A DNA stretch of 64,000 nt from Cristatella mucedo (GCA_009760855.2 WPIO01000002.1:11092001-11156000); one strand, 5' to 3'; shown: positions 21,792 through 34,633, numbered from the stretch's first letter. Notes: a model not told the origin generated them from the letters alone. Numbers and translations are program-made.

Positions 21792-22620
21792 TCAGAGTGC
21801 GGAGCCACTTTCGTTGCTGTCGGACGGCGGCAGACTCAATCGACTGCAGAACTGGCGCAAATGTCGCTCGTGCTGCAGCTTCAGCCGCTCCTCGAGCGAC
21901 TCGATGGCACCGTGCAAGCGTTGACGTATCGTAGAGCTCGGCTCCTCCAGGTCACGAGAGCGGTCTCTCGCCGCCTTCTCTGCCGCTTCTTCGCTGTCAC
22001 GCTCCAGCGCCTCGTGGCTTCGTCATCCTCATCATTGCGGACCAGCATTCTTCTTCGCTGTCACCCTCCAGCGCCTCGTGGCTCCAGCCATTCTTCGACT
22101 GATCTAGAAAGCTCAGCCGCTCGTCGTAAAGCAGCCTTGACCTCGCTACGGTCCTCTATCTAGTCGGCACAAACTGCCTGCACAGTGACTTCCTACGGTC
22201 CTCTATCTAGTCGGCACAAACTGCCTGCACAGTGACTTCCTAGCATCCAAGTACTGCTCCTGAAGAGAAAGAGTTTGCTCTCACCGAGCTCTCACCAAGG
22301 CTGCACATCAGCGTCGTTGATCGGAGCTTTCACGCCGCACCTTGTCCAAAAGACTTGGCAATCTCTCTCAAAGGTTGCCTTCTTCTGTCCACGAGAATCT
22401 ATCGTACCAGGCGATTCGGAAAAAGCAGCGGATAAGATCCTGACTGGACCACGAGGTGCTATGCAGGTCGAGCCAAAGCTGAAGTCCGTCCCATATGGTG
22501 AACTATTTTCATCGTATCCATCGTCCACACGACGACTCTTGGTTGCCGGAATCCAGAGTAGCAGCCGGCCGCTTTTTAACGATCTCGCTGACGCTGGCGA
22601 CCTGCAATGATATATCACTT
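21792..22620 (-). pseudogene. Decayed coiled-coil protein gene (possible retro-pseudogene)
   Basis: The minus strand gives, from upstream to downstream, a frame at 22618-22292 and a region with 'LPSLLDKVRRESSDQRR' in another frame. The 3' part is well formed (about 22021-21792), with 'RDSEEAAEKAARDRSRDLEE' and 'IESLEERLKLQHERHLRQF' before a TGA at 21792. The last part is strongly coiled-coil. Two tandem duplications (47 bp at 22147-22240, and about 62-bp spaced units near 21986-22086) disrupt the frame. No family is recognised. A real gene with exons is possible, but the stops make decay more likely. Confidence 0.4.
22147..22240. repeat. 47-bp perfect tandem duplication
   Basis: Bases 22147-22193 are repeated identically at 22194-22240, implying a recent event. 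Confidence 0.9.
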
Positions 22621-23527
22621 TGCATCATCTAGCGGCGGCTGTGAGGGTGCTAAAACTGGTTGATTTTTTAATGTCCAAAACCTTCATTGCAATAATCACC
22701 CGATCTCGTTCTCTGCACCCTTTGCGTCAATCTTCGGCTTCCTAATTACTTCAACCGTTAAGCGACGTACAACGTCTGACGTGGATGAGCACATGGATTT
22801 ACATTTGTTTCGCTAAGAGTACTACGGAAACGAAATAAAATTGTTGTTATGGTCACTCAAGCGGTTCCGCGGTTGTCCAAGGCAATCGTAATCAGAAACC
22901 GCACGGCCAAATTTAAAAACCTTGAGGCGACTTAACACCGCTAGAGCACATATGTAGGTGTAGTTTAGCTGGCGACAACACAGACTTAAAAAAATACAGA
23001 GTGTTGAGCAATTCCCTCGTTTCATGCTTAAAAAATTCGCCACCACGTATCCCACGAGGCCGACAGAGAGCAATGGCGCTTAGTTAAGGGCCGCCGCACG
23101 AAACGCTGTTATAGCGCCCGGTGCCGCCCCGTCGGGAAACGGACCGCACAGCTCGGCTTCATTACTGAACCACCCGGCCCCGCTTCTCTACTCACTTCCT
23201 GATAAAAAAAAAAGTATTGCGACATATCCATTAAGAAAAAGGAGTAAAAATTCAGAAAAAGATACTCCGATCATTCGTGCCGACTTATTGCCAAGCCGGA
23301 ATGTGCTTACGGTCTATTTTGTAAGAGACGGAATCTAAGAAGCGAAGCTTCGTCTCCGGTTTAGGGAAACATGCAGTCCCTGCAGACGCAGTCTTAACAG
23401 AGACCAGTATGAGAGTCCTGAGAGAGAGCCTATTGCTTCGCCGCGCTACGTAGCGAAAAGCCACGAATCCCGCAGCAACTCTAAGTACGGCCTCCAAAGG
23501 TGAATTGAAGCCTTAACCGCAGTTCTT
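22621..23527. other. Unassigned
   Basis: Minus-strand frames at 22822-23073 and 23285-23497 have no recognisable domains. Confidence 0.3.
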
Positions 23528-23915
23528 TTTTAAGACGCCTACATATAGATTTAGCTCTCTTATGACGTTTATCAAACGACCTACTCCTATTTACGCAACA
23601 GCAATGACCTAACCGAGGGACTGCGAGCTGAATGCCACAGCGAGGCTAATCCAGAGGAAGCCTGAAAGGGGAGGTGACTGCATGGCCGCCAGTCCCGGCA
23701 GGCAGAGGATCGCCATCACCTGCCCTGTCAGCTGTTGGCTTTGCTTGCGTTATGCGAACAGCAGACGGTTCACGATTTCAGAGCAGCCGGTCATCGTAAT
23801 CGTTTTACTCAATCGATTGCAGGCAGCTGAGCTTACGGTTGCGTTCCGAGAATTGACGAGGATAATTGACACTGGCCGAAGCAGACGTCTATCATAATGC
23901 GATCGTCTGATTTTT
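23528..23915 (+). repeat. About 390-bp dispersed repeat, copy 2
   Basis: Same family and orientation as 9635-10025, with roughly one mismatch per ten bases by eye. Both copies lie within LINE- and SINE-rich DNA. Confidence 0.75.
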
Positions 23916-24069
23916 CTGTGAAGGGGCAGATCCTGTACATAGCAGACTAGTGAGCTTGTATAATGCTTCACGCAATGATTACTCGGTTGTCCAGCCCTCT
24001 GCCGAACGGCGTCGAGGTCGTCCACATTATCTAGGATAAGGTAGACGCTTCTTCTTAGGATTATTGGAC

Positions 24070-24375
24070 ACATGTAATGTAATGCAATGCATCTCCGTCT
24101 GTAACTTCACAAAGCCACACAGATTATGTGAGTGTTACGCATGAGAGTTTCTTTTAGCACACTCTCAGCCTAGCCGGATTTCGGTAAGTATTTAGTAGCC
24201 AACAGACTTCATCTCACGCAACAAAGAGAAAGTGAGAAGCGTAGCCGAGTCAGCAGAACGGTTAAGATAGTGAGTAGCATGGAAGTAGCAGCTCAGGACG
24301 GCTGAAAAATATGTGTCGTAGTCGGCAGCAGAAGAGTAGCTGTCGTTGCGTAAGAAACCTTAAATGAACGTTATG
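24070..24375 (-). mobile_element. LINE B 3'-end fragment
   Basis: It shares 'atctccgtctgtaac', 'gccaacagacttc' and 'cgcaacaaagagaaagtgagaag' with 13175-13345 and 26930-27240. On the minus strand the end reads '...gacggagatgcattgcattacattac', a pentameric att-x-c tail. Confidence 0.75.
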
Positions 24376-24563
24376 CAACTGTCTTAGCCAAGAGCGGTTT
24401 TATCTTACTTGTATAGCCTGAAAGACATCTCGATAGTTACGAATGCCTAAGCCTGAAAACAAATAAAAATCTTTGCCTTTATCTACTGTATCTATAATTA
24501 ACCAGCGCAGGCACAAAGAAATATTGTGATTCAATCCCATGCTGCAATGCCAAACGCGGCATC

Positions 24564-24645
<82 letters not shown>
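24564..24645. repeat. (CA)n(TA)n microsatellite
   Basis: About 25 ca units are followed by about 15 ta units. Confidence 0.95.
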
Positions 24646-24649
<4 letters not shown>

Positions 24650-24894
24650 GCGCCGCGCCGAGCGGAATTAATTGATTGCCTGAAGAGACACGCGAGGTTA
24701 GTTCATTGATACATTAGTGCTGTGGATAGACAGCGGCAATGCAAATTGGAATTACCTGATTCAATCGTATCAAGAGTTGGATAAATGGCCAACATCGTGT
24801 AGCAGCGCTCTTTGCATTGGATCTTTCGCATTTTAAGCTACAATTTCAACCGTGACCACTTTAGCAGGAGTTTTCGCCATGACTAGCTAGCCTA

Positions 24895-25275
24895 AATCCT
24901 ATTCAAACTAATATTTAGTCAGGTCAGGTATATTACCACCCTCTCTTCTGATTCAAATTGCTTAGCTGTGCTTCGAAGCAACCTCAAATCCTTTAGAGAT
25001 TGTGCCATTAGTTCATACGCTACCAAAGCCTGGAGCTCGATGCCAAATGACGTCATGACACGCCCTGGCTTGACAACATTTAAAAAGAAGCTAAACACGC
25101 ACCTGCTCCTCACAGAATTTGCTGAGTCGGTGTAAATTGCCCTTAGTGTGCTTATGCGTGCAGACGCTGGATATGCTATCGCTAAACATATTGACATGCT
25201 TCCTTATAATGTGAAGTGCCTAGAAAGAGATTTAAGTTCCCTCGCTTTACATATTTCTTTCTTATTATTTTTGTA
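24895..25275 (+). mobile_element. LINE A 3' fragment
   Basis: A degenerate C-terminus ('SNLKSFRDCAISSYATKAW'-like) and 3' UTR end in 'gtgaagtgcctagaaagagatttaagttcc', with no long ATT run. Confidence 0.75.
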
Positions 25276-25395
25276 AATGTGAAAATAATTCGACGACTAG
25301 GTATTATCCCACATATAATTAAACCGACGCAGGTAAGAAAAACTTCTCTGACCTATTTAATTTGAGATGTAATATATAAAAAATATATTTCGTGC

Positions 25396-25550
25396 ATATA
25401 GCGCCCTAAGAGAATTTAATCTCTATTCATGTGCTGCACATATGCCGCAGGGCTTGAGTCCACGACTTAGATTATCAAATGCAGTCACCTTGACCTCGGT
25501 CGTTAAAGGCGAGCACCTTAACCGTTGGGTCAACTCAGCACGGCTTACCG
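25396..25550 (-). mobile_element. SINE A copy
   Basis: The reverse complement shows the tRNA-like head ('aacggttaaggtgctcgcc'), a box-B-like region and the LINE-A-like tail 'tctcttagggcgctata'. Confidence 0.75.
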
Positions 25551-26420
25551 TACGTGCATTTGTGGGTAAAAATTGTTGAAGTCCTTGCTGATTCGCTAGC
25601 CGGTTCTGAACAATTAAAAGAAATCCCTTGCAGTATTAATGACTAATTAATTTAACTATTGCATTTACAGCATTTTTCTCATAAAACTCATGATTAACAT
25701 ACGTATTTATATCAAATAAGTAAATTTTGCGGAATAAATTGTGAAAATAAATTATATGCAATTATATGCAATAGTCTATAAGTATGAATTGTCTGTAGCA
25801 TAGATAAGTCGCATCCTTACATAGGGTAACCCAAAGCTAGCTGCACTTAATTTACTCGACCAATCAGCAGTCGTTATACTTCAAAAGGAACCACGTTACA
25901 TTCTATCACAGGGAGAATGTCAAGAAAATACTTATAAAATTGGTCCGGCAATTAAATATTTGTTATGGTACCTTTAAAAAACCGTTAGAAATAGAATCGA
26001 AAGTTCTGATGACTTCTATATTGAAGAAAATCTTACTATGCAAATCATATCTCACCAAGATGTAATCCAGAAGCAACATATCACCAAATAAATGGTACCG
26101 ATCTCTGCATCATACGCGACTTGTATCGCAACTTGTTGAATCTTGGTAGATCGAGCTATAAGCGTAAAACTTGCTGAGGTGCATGGTTGTGACTTGTATA
26201 TGGCTTCATTTTCAGTGTAGCTTGATGCCTTGTACATTCCATAACTTGGTTAATAATTCACGCATCAAAGTGAAATTTTAAATGTGAGTTCAGCTCCTCT
26301 TGTTCGACATTAGTCTAGAAAAATGTCATATAATTTCGGTCGGATAAGATTTGCTCTACGTGTCGTTAAACGTCTTAACGCTTATTTTCTCTGCGATAAA
26401 TAAATAATAAAAACGGTACT
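25551..26420. other. Unassigned AT-rich sequence
   Basis: No gene or repeat copy is seen. Confidence 0.35.
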
Positions 26421-26424
26421 AGCT

Positions 26425-26585
26425 GATTTAACAGCCTATTTTGTATAGCGGCAGAAGAGCCTATACGGCGGTTACCGCCGCTTCCAGCAGCGATAGAGGA
26501 TCGCCCACCGCAGGATTCGAACCCTCGACCTCTAGACCGAGGTCGTGACAAGTAACCGCCTTACCTAGTGTGCCATCACGGCTCA
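26425..26585 (-). mobile_element. SINE B copy, well preserved
   Basis: The reverse complement contains 'tggcacactaggtaaggcgg' (box-A-like) and a perfect box B 'ggttcgaatcc', then 'ggctcttctgccgctatacaa' at the 3' end. This is the clearest evidence that the family is tRNA-derived. Confidence 0.82.
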
Positions 26586-26802
26586 CCAATCATAGACATG
26601 TATATAGCAATCTGTCAACCCGATCGTCGAAGTCATGTTAAAATCTATTTTAATTACTTCATCCCATGCAATCATAGCTCTCCTTTTTCATCCGAGGTCG
26701 TATATTCGTATATTTCGCAGCAATTCTGCCTTGTACAGTCTCTGCTGGACCATCGGCAGAGCACTCTTGCTTCGTCGAAGAATGTACGGGCACCGAGCAC
26801 CG

Positions 26803-26857
26803 GGTGCCATCGATGCAGTGCCATCGACGCGGTGCCGTCGACGCAGTGCCGTCGATT
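26803..26857. repeat. Short 14-15-bp minisatellite rich in TCGA
   Basis: About four units of the form gtgccatcgacgca. Confidence 0.75.
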
Positions 26858-26927
26858 CTCGATTATTCGCTCGCTTCGTGTCGCCAGGGGGCGTTCCAGG
26901 GCAGAGAAGCTCAGTCCGCAACAAATT

Positions 26928-27900
26928 AGATGTATCTCCGTCTGTAACTCAACAAAGTCATAAAGACCATATGGGTGTTACGCAGGAGAGTTGTGTTAGC
27001 ACACTCACAGCCTAAGCGGCTTTCGATACGCATTCTGTAGCCAACAGACTTCGTCTCACGCAACAAAGAGAAAGTGGGAAGTATAGCAGAGTCAGGAGAG
27101 CAGTTGAGGTAGTGAGTAGTATGGAAGTAGCACCTCAGGACCACTGAAAAGGTAGTTGTCTTTGCGTAAGAATTGTGGAAGCGAGTTCCAAAGTCTAGGA
27201 CCTGCAGAGCTAAAGCTTCTGTCGCCAACGGTCTTTAAGCGGAGCAATGGTATAGCTAATTTATTGTCCACACAGGACCTGAGGGCGCGAACAAGCTGAA
27301 ACTAGTGCAGAAGTTCAGCTAGGTACGAAGGAGTCAAGCTGTGGCGGGCCTTGTGGGTCAGTGTAAGAACTTTGCTCTGTATCCGTTGCTCAACCGGCAT
27401 CCATCCTAGCTCTTTTAGCAAAGGAGACACGTGCTCAAACCTCTGGGACTTGAAGACTAGCCTTGCAGCCATATTCATAGTCAGCTGCAGTGGCCTAGTT
27501 GCTTTCTTTGGTAGCCTAGCCAAAAGAGAATTACAATAATCAAGCCGAGACATAACTAAGGAGCTTGTTAAATTCTTTGCAAGCCACTGTGGAAGTCAGC
27601 TCCTAATCTTAGATAGGGATTAGACACAATGGCTAGCTATAGAAGCAGTCTTCTGAATGAAGCTTTTAAAATTGAGGCAGCTGTCGAAAAGGACACCTAA
27701 ATTTCGAGCATGTGGTGATGGTCGCACGACAGCATCATCTATTAGAAGAGCAAAGCCTTTTAATCCTGCCACACGCTTAGGGTGTCCCATGAGCAGCAGT
27801 TTGTTTTTATCTTCATTTAATTTCAAGAAGTTTTCCGACATCCAGGATCGAGTGTCTGCGATCATTTCTCGCAGAGTAATGAGAAACAAATGAAATATTG
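26928..27900 (-). mobile_element. LINE B copy, 5'-truncated
   Basis: Minus-strand frames at 27889-27620 ('SWMSENFLKLNEDKNKLLLMG', 'RNLGVLFDSCLNF') and 27553-27302 ('SRLDYCNSLLARLP', 'AARLVFKSQRFEHVSPLL', 'LGWMPVEQRI') give the RT C-terminal region of a CR1/L2-group LINE that is distinct from LINE A. The 3' UTR runs to about 26930 and ends 'gacggagatac'. This copy defines the family for the shorter fragments. Confidence 0.85.
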
Positions 27901-27997
27901 AGATATGAGATATTGAGATTTGAGTTGATCGTTTCCTCAGAAGAAAATTTTCGGTCGAAAGCTCTCGTCACGAAACTCACTGTGGCAACCAGCGGGC

Positions 27998-28714
27998 TCA
28001 GCTTTTCATGCGCCTAGCCTCAATATTCGCCGCTGAGAAGTTTCCTTCAAGCGAGATCTGACTTTTCTTGAAGCGTATGGCGTTCAGAACGATCACGACC
28101 TCACTTTCTTGAAGTTCCCAAAATGTCATTCGACGTTTCACGTCCTCCATCGGAGCAAGCTGAGATAAAATGACGCTTCGCCGTGTCTCTGCTCCTGCTT
28201 GGAGCAAAGGCAAGGCCGGAAAGCTTGAGCATCAGTCTAACGAGCCCTCTTGGCGGCCGCTCGCTCGACCTCGCGGTGGCGGATGACATAATTGGCATCT
28301 CGCAGCAGTCGTATCTCGCTGGCCATCGTCGCATCCTTAAGTCCCTTTCGCCGGTCGCTGCTACCCTCTCCCCCCCGCCCATCCACTCCGCTGGGGCGCA
28401 AGCTACGAAGCTACGCTGCCACGGCAGCAGCGCCCGCGGACGGGGCTGCAGCGACATCATTTGTCCTCCCAGAGCCGTCACGTCTGCGAAGGCTCTCACT
28501 CCTCCTCGGCCTCGACCTTAGCCGGACACGCTTGGGATGCTTCGCGAGCCGGCCGGCGCTGGTGCGGCAGTGCGCTGCTACGGTGCGAACCGCCGCTCTT
28601 CCGCTCTTTCCGGCTCGGCGATCGGTCGCTGCTTGATCGCTGCCTGGCGCTCCCGACGCTTCGCAAACTCAAAAAGTCAAAGTCCAAGTTTATGAGTGCC
28701 GCCACGTAATGCAC
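27998..28714 (-). other. Coiled-coil-like coding remnant, frame-shifted
   Basis: Minus-strand pieces in different frames look protein-like: 'FAKRRERQAAIKQRPIAEPE' near 28665-28600, 'MASEIRLLRDANYVIRHREV' near 28300, and 'MEDVKRRMTFWELQESEVVI' near 28150-28090 (frame 28213-27998). Long helical, charged stretches separated by shifts suggest a decayed coiled-coil gene. I cannot name it. It lies immediately upstream (minus strand) of a LINE B copy. Confidence 0.3.
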
Positions 28715-28719
28715 AGGAG

Positions 28720-29465
28720 CTGAATTTTACGCATTGAGCAACGAGCGATCGATGCACATCGAGTTTGGCGCGATAGCAGGTAACAGGGTCGACTTTTCGA
28801 TTCCGCTTGCAGCGCAACGAAATAGGGTATCGTGCGTGCTCTGCCGCCGCCTAAGGCTTTAAAGAGTGCTTATAACAACTGTACCGGGCTCAAGTTCGCG
28901 AATCGCAGCGGCGTATCCGAAAATATAGGCTGACGCTTACACCAGTCGCTCCTTAAAAAAAAGGTAAATAAACGGTAAAAAATAAAGCCTATCAAACTGT
29001 CAAACAGACACGCGACTATCTCGCGAGGGCATCCAGTCTCTGGCTGCGACATCCAGAGAATTACAAGACTGTCGTTATCCGGGTACTTCCCATTGGCTTG
29101 TCGTCACGCCCACCTGGAGAGGTCCGACTGCTGCTAATACGCGCGGGCGCGTGCTTAAAAAAATATGTCCACAACGCGAGGTCTCTAGGCCTTGTGGCGA
29201 CTGTGAATCACCATTGGCCGCATTTCCTGCACGCGTTCCACGAAGTTCGCCGGCGCCGCAGCCTGCTCTTCGCGGGCACTCTCCGCGATGTCGCATCCGT
29301 TGTCGTGCCGGCGTCTAGAATGAGTACGAGACAGTGGTCAATTCTAGACGGCACTGCGTTCGCGCCCAAGTGCGCCCAGGCTGCAGCAGCCCAGGCTGCT
29401 GCCGGGCGCTGCTCATGCACCGGGGCGTGTTTTAGAACACTACACGGTTAAGCATTTCTAGTTAC
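28720..29465. other. Unassigned; may contain the 3' exon(s) of the membrane-protein gene
   Basis: No exon could be singled out. The cytoplasmic tail exon of the minus-strand gene would be expected here or further left, entering in phase 2. Confidence 0.3.
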
Positions 29466-29553
29466 CTTCTGCGTAATACAACGATTGCCGCGACGATCCC
29501 GATTGCGAGCGGCAAGCCGGTGCCAACGCCTAATCCCAAGATCAATCCGAAGT
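29466..29553 (-). CDS. Transmembrane exon of a predicted type I membrane protein
   Basis: On the minus strand an AG acceptor (29555-29554) is followed by 88 bases and a GTAACT donor (29465-29460). The frame gives 'FGLILGLGVGTGLPLAIGI' continuing into VAAIVVL and two arginines. That is a hydrophobic helix of about 24 residues with a basic stop-transfer end. Entry phase is 1 and exit phase is 2. Entry phase 1 matches the exit phase of the Cys-rich exon at 35619-35359, so the two can be spliced directly, although further exons between them are possible. The helix orientation (outside to inside) agrees with an upstream signal peptide. Exon linkage is inferred, not shown by transcripts. Confidence 0.5.
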
Positions 29554-29889
29554 CTGCAAACATAATCTGATATATCTGCAGAATCTGCAGATAGGAAGCC
29601 TGGGCCTAAGCCTGCGCGGTAACCAAGATCGATTGCATGAATGCATTTCATATCGTTGGCCGTGCCACGCGTGGCTCAGCAGAGCATCAGCGACTGCTCG
29701 GCGTCTTACGTGTGAGCAAACTGGCGGACATAACACGAGGGCATGCTTTTTGACGTTTAACTGATGGAGATGAGTGATGCACATTAGCGCGAAAAGAGAA
29801 AAAGTGGGATTGCATAATGGTCACAGAACAGTCGTCCTAACTGGCTGCAGGGGCCGCACTCTGAGATCACATCTGATCGTACCTTCTAA

Positions 29890-30760
<871 letters not shown>

Positions 30761-30915
30761 CGCTGATCAACTTTCGAGAAGCCTGGGTACCGTAGGAGAG
30801 GATTGAGATGTTGTGAGCAATCATATTGGCTTCGATCTAATCGCTAATAGCTCGATGGCTCTAACGCCCACTCGAAGTTCTTAATATGACGGCTGAAGAT
30901 TTGCCTTCAAGCGGG

Positions 30916-31175
30916 GCGTAATAGTAATAATAATAATAATACATTTGTATAGCGAATTTAAAGAATCGTATCTCTTTCTGGGCGCTTTACACGTGCTGTA
31001 AAGGAAGAGCGATCAAACGTTAAGCCGAAAGATGTACAATGTCAACAAGCAAAATATGGTTAGAATAAATGCATAGCGTCAACACGTAAATGTGGCTAGT
31101 GGCAGCATGCTCAGTGTCAGCACGCATAAGCACATAAAGGACAAATCACAAAGGCCCATCAAATGATGTCGACAA
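30916..31175 (-). mobile_element. LINE A 3'-UTR fragment
   Basis: An (ataat)-rich end, 'gggcgctttaca', and the 3' UTR motifs 'tggcagcatgctcagtgtcagcacgcataagcacataaagga', truncated at about 31175. Confidence 0.8.
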
Positions 31176-31918
31176 AAGTCACTCTAAATTAACTCAGAGC
31201 AAGCTACCTTGGCCAGTATCCTATTATTAAGGCTCGAGACACGTCGGAATACAAAAGCCAGCCATGGGCAGAAAAGGCACCGGGTCTAAACCGGCCTCTG
31301 GTCTTAACTGGTCTACACCGCGCCTCTTCCAGCAGTCCGCATCTCAGTCCATATCTCAGTCCATATCACGCTGCTGCGGATGCGATATCGAGAATTCTCA
31401 TCCACCGGCAGCGCTGATCGCTTCCCGAAAAAAAAAGGTACAGGCAGGCAGTCGACGACCGTCTGTACCAGGGGACAAGAGCGCCTAGCGAGGAGCGGCA
31501 TATGCGGCGGCTTACCGGAAACATACCTACCCATTTGGCCGCAGCAGCGGGCTCGAGCAACCGTGGAACTACGAGGCGGCCACACAAGTCCCTTACAGTG
31601 AGAGATCGCTCAATGTATTCGGCATCTAACAGAGCTAGTTTTTTTCTTTTAAAAAGAAAGTGATTACTCTGGCAAACTCCGTTGCCGCACGGGTCTACTG
31701 GAAATAGTTTCGATCCCCGCCCCCTCCTTCTCGGACGTTGCTCGCCTAAGGCACGCCGTAAGGCGGCGAGGCGAGTTGGCCGCATTGCCAGCATTCTAGC
31801 ATTCTGTAGGGCATCCCGCGGTACAGACTTGCTACAGAGTTGCTCCTCTCCCCGCAAAAAAAGCGGGATTAAAAGGGCGGGATTCGGGAAACACTACTCT
31901 ACTGAACACTTGTCTCTT
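31176..31918. other. Unassigned
   Basis: Overlapping frames on both strands (for example 31857-31366 minus) have basic, GC-driven composition. Nothing is recognised. Confidence 0.3.
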
Positions 31919-32165
31919 CCGTGTATGTAACCGGTGACAACCTATGTAGCGACGATGGCGGTAATGTCGCTGCCCTGGCCCTGCTGGATCTGTCAGCTGC
32001 CTTCGACACGATTGATCGGGATATCCTATTTGAACGATTGATAACAACGATCGGTCTGGTTGACTAGTGTGGTTCAAATCTTACTTGTCCCGTCGTATTA
32101 TATCCGCGGCGTGCGAGGGTCAGGTCTCGTCCTCCATGCCAGTCGTCCACGCCGGCCCGCCCCCG
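31919..32165 (+). mobile_element. LINE A internal RT fragment
   Basis: It reads 'ALLDLSAAFDTIDRDILFE' (RT motif A region) and then shifted sequence to about 32165. It lacks both ends. It lines up with 41770-41990 of the longest copy. Confidence 0.8.
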
Positions 32166-34486
32166 TGGCCTACTATTCTGCACTCAGGCAGACCAACCGC
32201 CGGCCCCAGCGAGCCTCTGGGGGTTACGACCGATCTCGGCCCAGCTGCTGCCGCTCCTGCTGCTGCCGCTCCTGAGCTCTTTCGAGATGGCGCCGCTAAA
32301 GTCGGCATCTGCGAGCCTAGTACAGTTAGCGACGATTAAGATTTGATCGAGTTCGAGTCTCGTTACTGGCGACGGACGAGCGGCCGCGCCTCCCTCGTTG
32401 CTGACCCCGATGACCCGGCGGCGAGCGGCGCTTAATAAAAATGCAGCCCACAGCAACTGCTAGGGACTCGGCATAAAGGCGAGGCGGATAAAAGATGAAA
32501 GAGCCGGTATCGTTAGCCGGGCAAGAATCTCACAAAAGACCTCGCGGCTGCTCTCAATGCCGACCGACGGACGCGGGGCGCCTGCTCACTGCTCGAAGCT
32601 CTCGCGCCGCAATGCAGGGGCGGGTCGTAAATGGGGCCCCGCCCGCCCCCCCCCCCGCCCGAAAGGAGGCGACGAGCTCACCTTGACGAAGTGCTCTCGA
32701 GGTGTTTCCGGCGGCGGACTCCTCCGCGGAGGCGTCTGCAAGGTAGCAAGTCGAGAGTGAAGGCAACGCCGCGAAGGGCAATTCCTCTTGAAAGTGCAGA
32801 CGAACAGAGAGCTCGACGCATCGGGCAACGAGCGCTGGCTGGCTGGCTGAGCGCTCGCTCGCGGAGCTGGGCAACGCGACGTCGGCGTCAACCAGGCGGT
32901 ATGCTCGACCGTGCATCGCTTTATCATTGTCGAGCCATCGTTCGTTCCGAATCCACCCGACAGCTGGCTGCAGTTTACGGTAGATTCGAGGAGCCGCCGG
33001 AGCCGGTCTACCGCGGCGGCTCCTCGCGCGCCATCTCGGAGCACTCGACTCGCCATCTGACGGGCGGCGCGCGCGCGCGCTGCGTTAATCGCGCCCGGCG
33101 ACGGCGGCTCCGAGATGGAGAGCGCCGGCTTCGCGCTCGATCTCCGGCTCGACTCGACGGCGGCTCTGAGAGGGCACCCGCGGCGAAGGTCGCCGTGCCT
33201 TTTGGGCTGAAGTGCAGGGAAGCAGAGCTTTCTGAGCTTTCTTCGTGCAGACATTAGGAGACAAACTGCTCGCGGGCGGGCGGGCGGGCGGGCGAGGGCG
33301 CGAGGACTTCGGTCCGGGTGACCTCGTGCGGTTCGAGCTGATAGCGGACGTCATCTCTGAAAGGACCGCCCGCGCGCGCTAGACTCAAACGCCAGGGAAC
33401 ATGACTGGGGAGCGTGCGAGCCAGTGGGCGGTGGCCCTACGAGCGCTCTGCGAGGGCGCCTAAGCAGCAGCCGCCGCAGCAGCAGCAGCGCTCTCGAGCG
33501 GCGGCAGGGGCGGACAACTCGGCGGTTCTCGGCGAACGTCTCTCGGCAGTCCGACACTAATCCACGCATTGGCAACTTCTGTGGGAGACATCCGGCTGTC
33601 GGGTGGATTCGGAACGAACAATGGCTCGACAGTGCAAAAACAACGCGTAGACTATAAGGGCTGCCGGAGGAGTACAACGCGCGAGGGCGGGAGACGGTTC
33701 GAGATCCCTCTGCAGCGGCAGCCGTCTAGAGTTCGTAGAGTGGGCTTGGCCGCTGCGGTTTCTGATAATCGAGTGCTCGCTGTTGGGGCCAGGAGATGAT
33801 GTTGCTCGGTGGCGCGCTACCCAGCCCGATGAGAGCAGGTCGTGCGGAGAGCTGTCGCAGTCGAGTTGGACCTCCTGGGCGTGAAGAGCTGGGACGCGCG
33901 CGCAAGCACTCGCCTGCCGCCGGGCTGGCGCTCCGAGCCGGGAGCGCTAGAGTAAAATTGACGGCCGAAGAATGAAAAAGAGCGCCCGGCGTCGAAACAC
34001 GAAGGCGTGTAGTTGATTGCGTGCCTTCGCGGCGTGCCTCGATAGATCTGCGCTGCGGCTGCCGCAGTGCTGCAGTTGTTGCTGCTGCGATTCCCGGGCG
34101 AAGATTCCCTTCCGGAAAAGTCTGAAAATGCTGCCTGAAAGCGCTGTCCGCCGGCAGGGTGCGATGAAATTGGCGTCTTTATGTGCATATAAATGGCCGC
34201 CGGCCCACGAACGCCTCTAGCGGATACGGTGAGCAGGAACGGCGGCGTAAACGCGGATAGAACGAAAGGGCAAGAACTCGAACGGGTGCGAATAGTGTCA
34301 GTTAGGGGATCGGCGAGCTGCAACTCGTGTGTGTCTGGGCATGCACGCGTAACCTATCCCCGCTTGGCTATTGCCCCTAGTAGCAGCCCGAGCTATATAT
34401 AGGTCTACTTCTGGAGCCCCCGGGGCCACTACGTGGCTTATGGCAAGCTAGCGAAGGGGTACAACGGAAGGTGTGTCTGTGTGCAG
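32166..34486. other. GC-rich, CpG-rich sequence, probably intronic to the minus-strand gene
   Basis: Long overlapping frames on both strands (for example 32631-33257 plus, 33254-32586 minus) reflect the lack of stops in GC-rich DNA. There is a small hairpin at 32987-33026 and an inverted pair at about 32923-32964 / 33588-33630. A minus-strand acceptor-like 'gtcctttcag' near 33357 precedes 'DDVRYQLEPHEVTRTEVLAP', a possible extra exon in another frame that I could not close with a donor. Confidence 0.3.
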
Positions 34487-34631
34487 CCGCGATGGTTTGG
34501 CCCAGTGGTTAAAGTGCTCGCCCAGACTGAGGTCAAGGTGAATATATTTGTTGGTCGAGGTCGTGAGCTCGAGCCCCGTAGCATGTGCCTCAGTAGAGAT
34601 TAAGTTCTCTTAAGTTGCTATATGGATGAAT

Positions 34632-34632
<1 letters not shown>
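34487..34632 (+). mobile_element. SINE A copy
   Basis: A tRNA-like head ('gatggtttggcccagtggttaaagtgctcgcc'), 'gtcgtgagctcgagcccc', and then a LINE-A-like 3' end 'agagattaagttctcttaa'. A (ct)n(at)n tract follows immediately. Confidence 0.8.

Positions 34633-34633
<1 letters not shown>

Noticed and set aside
24564-24645. CRISPR-like or regulatory array
   Set aside because: Plain (CA)n(TA)n microsatellite. No CRISPR repeat-spacer structure is seen anywhere in the window.
26425-26585. Functional tRNA gene
   Set aside because: Box B is perfect, but the surrounding sequence does not fold into an obvious cloverleaf. The unit recurs as a dispersed SINE with a common non-tRNA 3' end.
32586-33257. 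Paired 208- and 222-codon frames on opposite strands
   Set aside because: Stop-free because of very high GC. The composition is Arg/Ala/Pro-rich, with no domain, no repeat structure and no exon-like boundaries.
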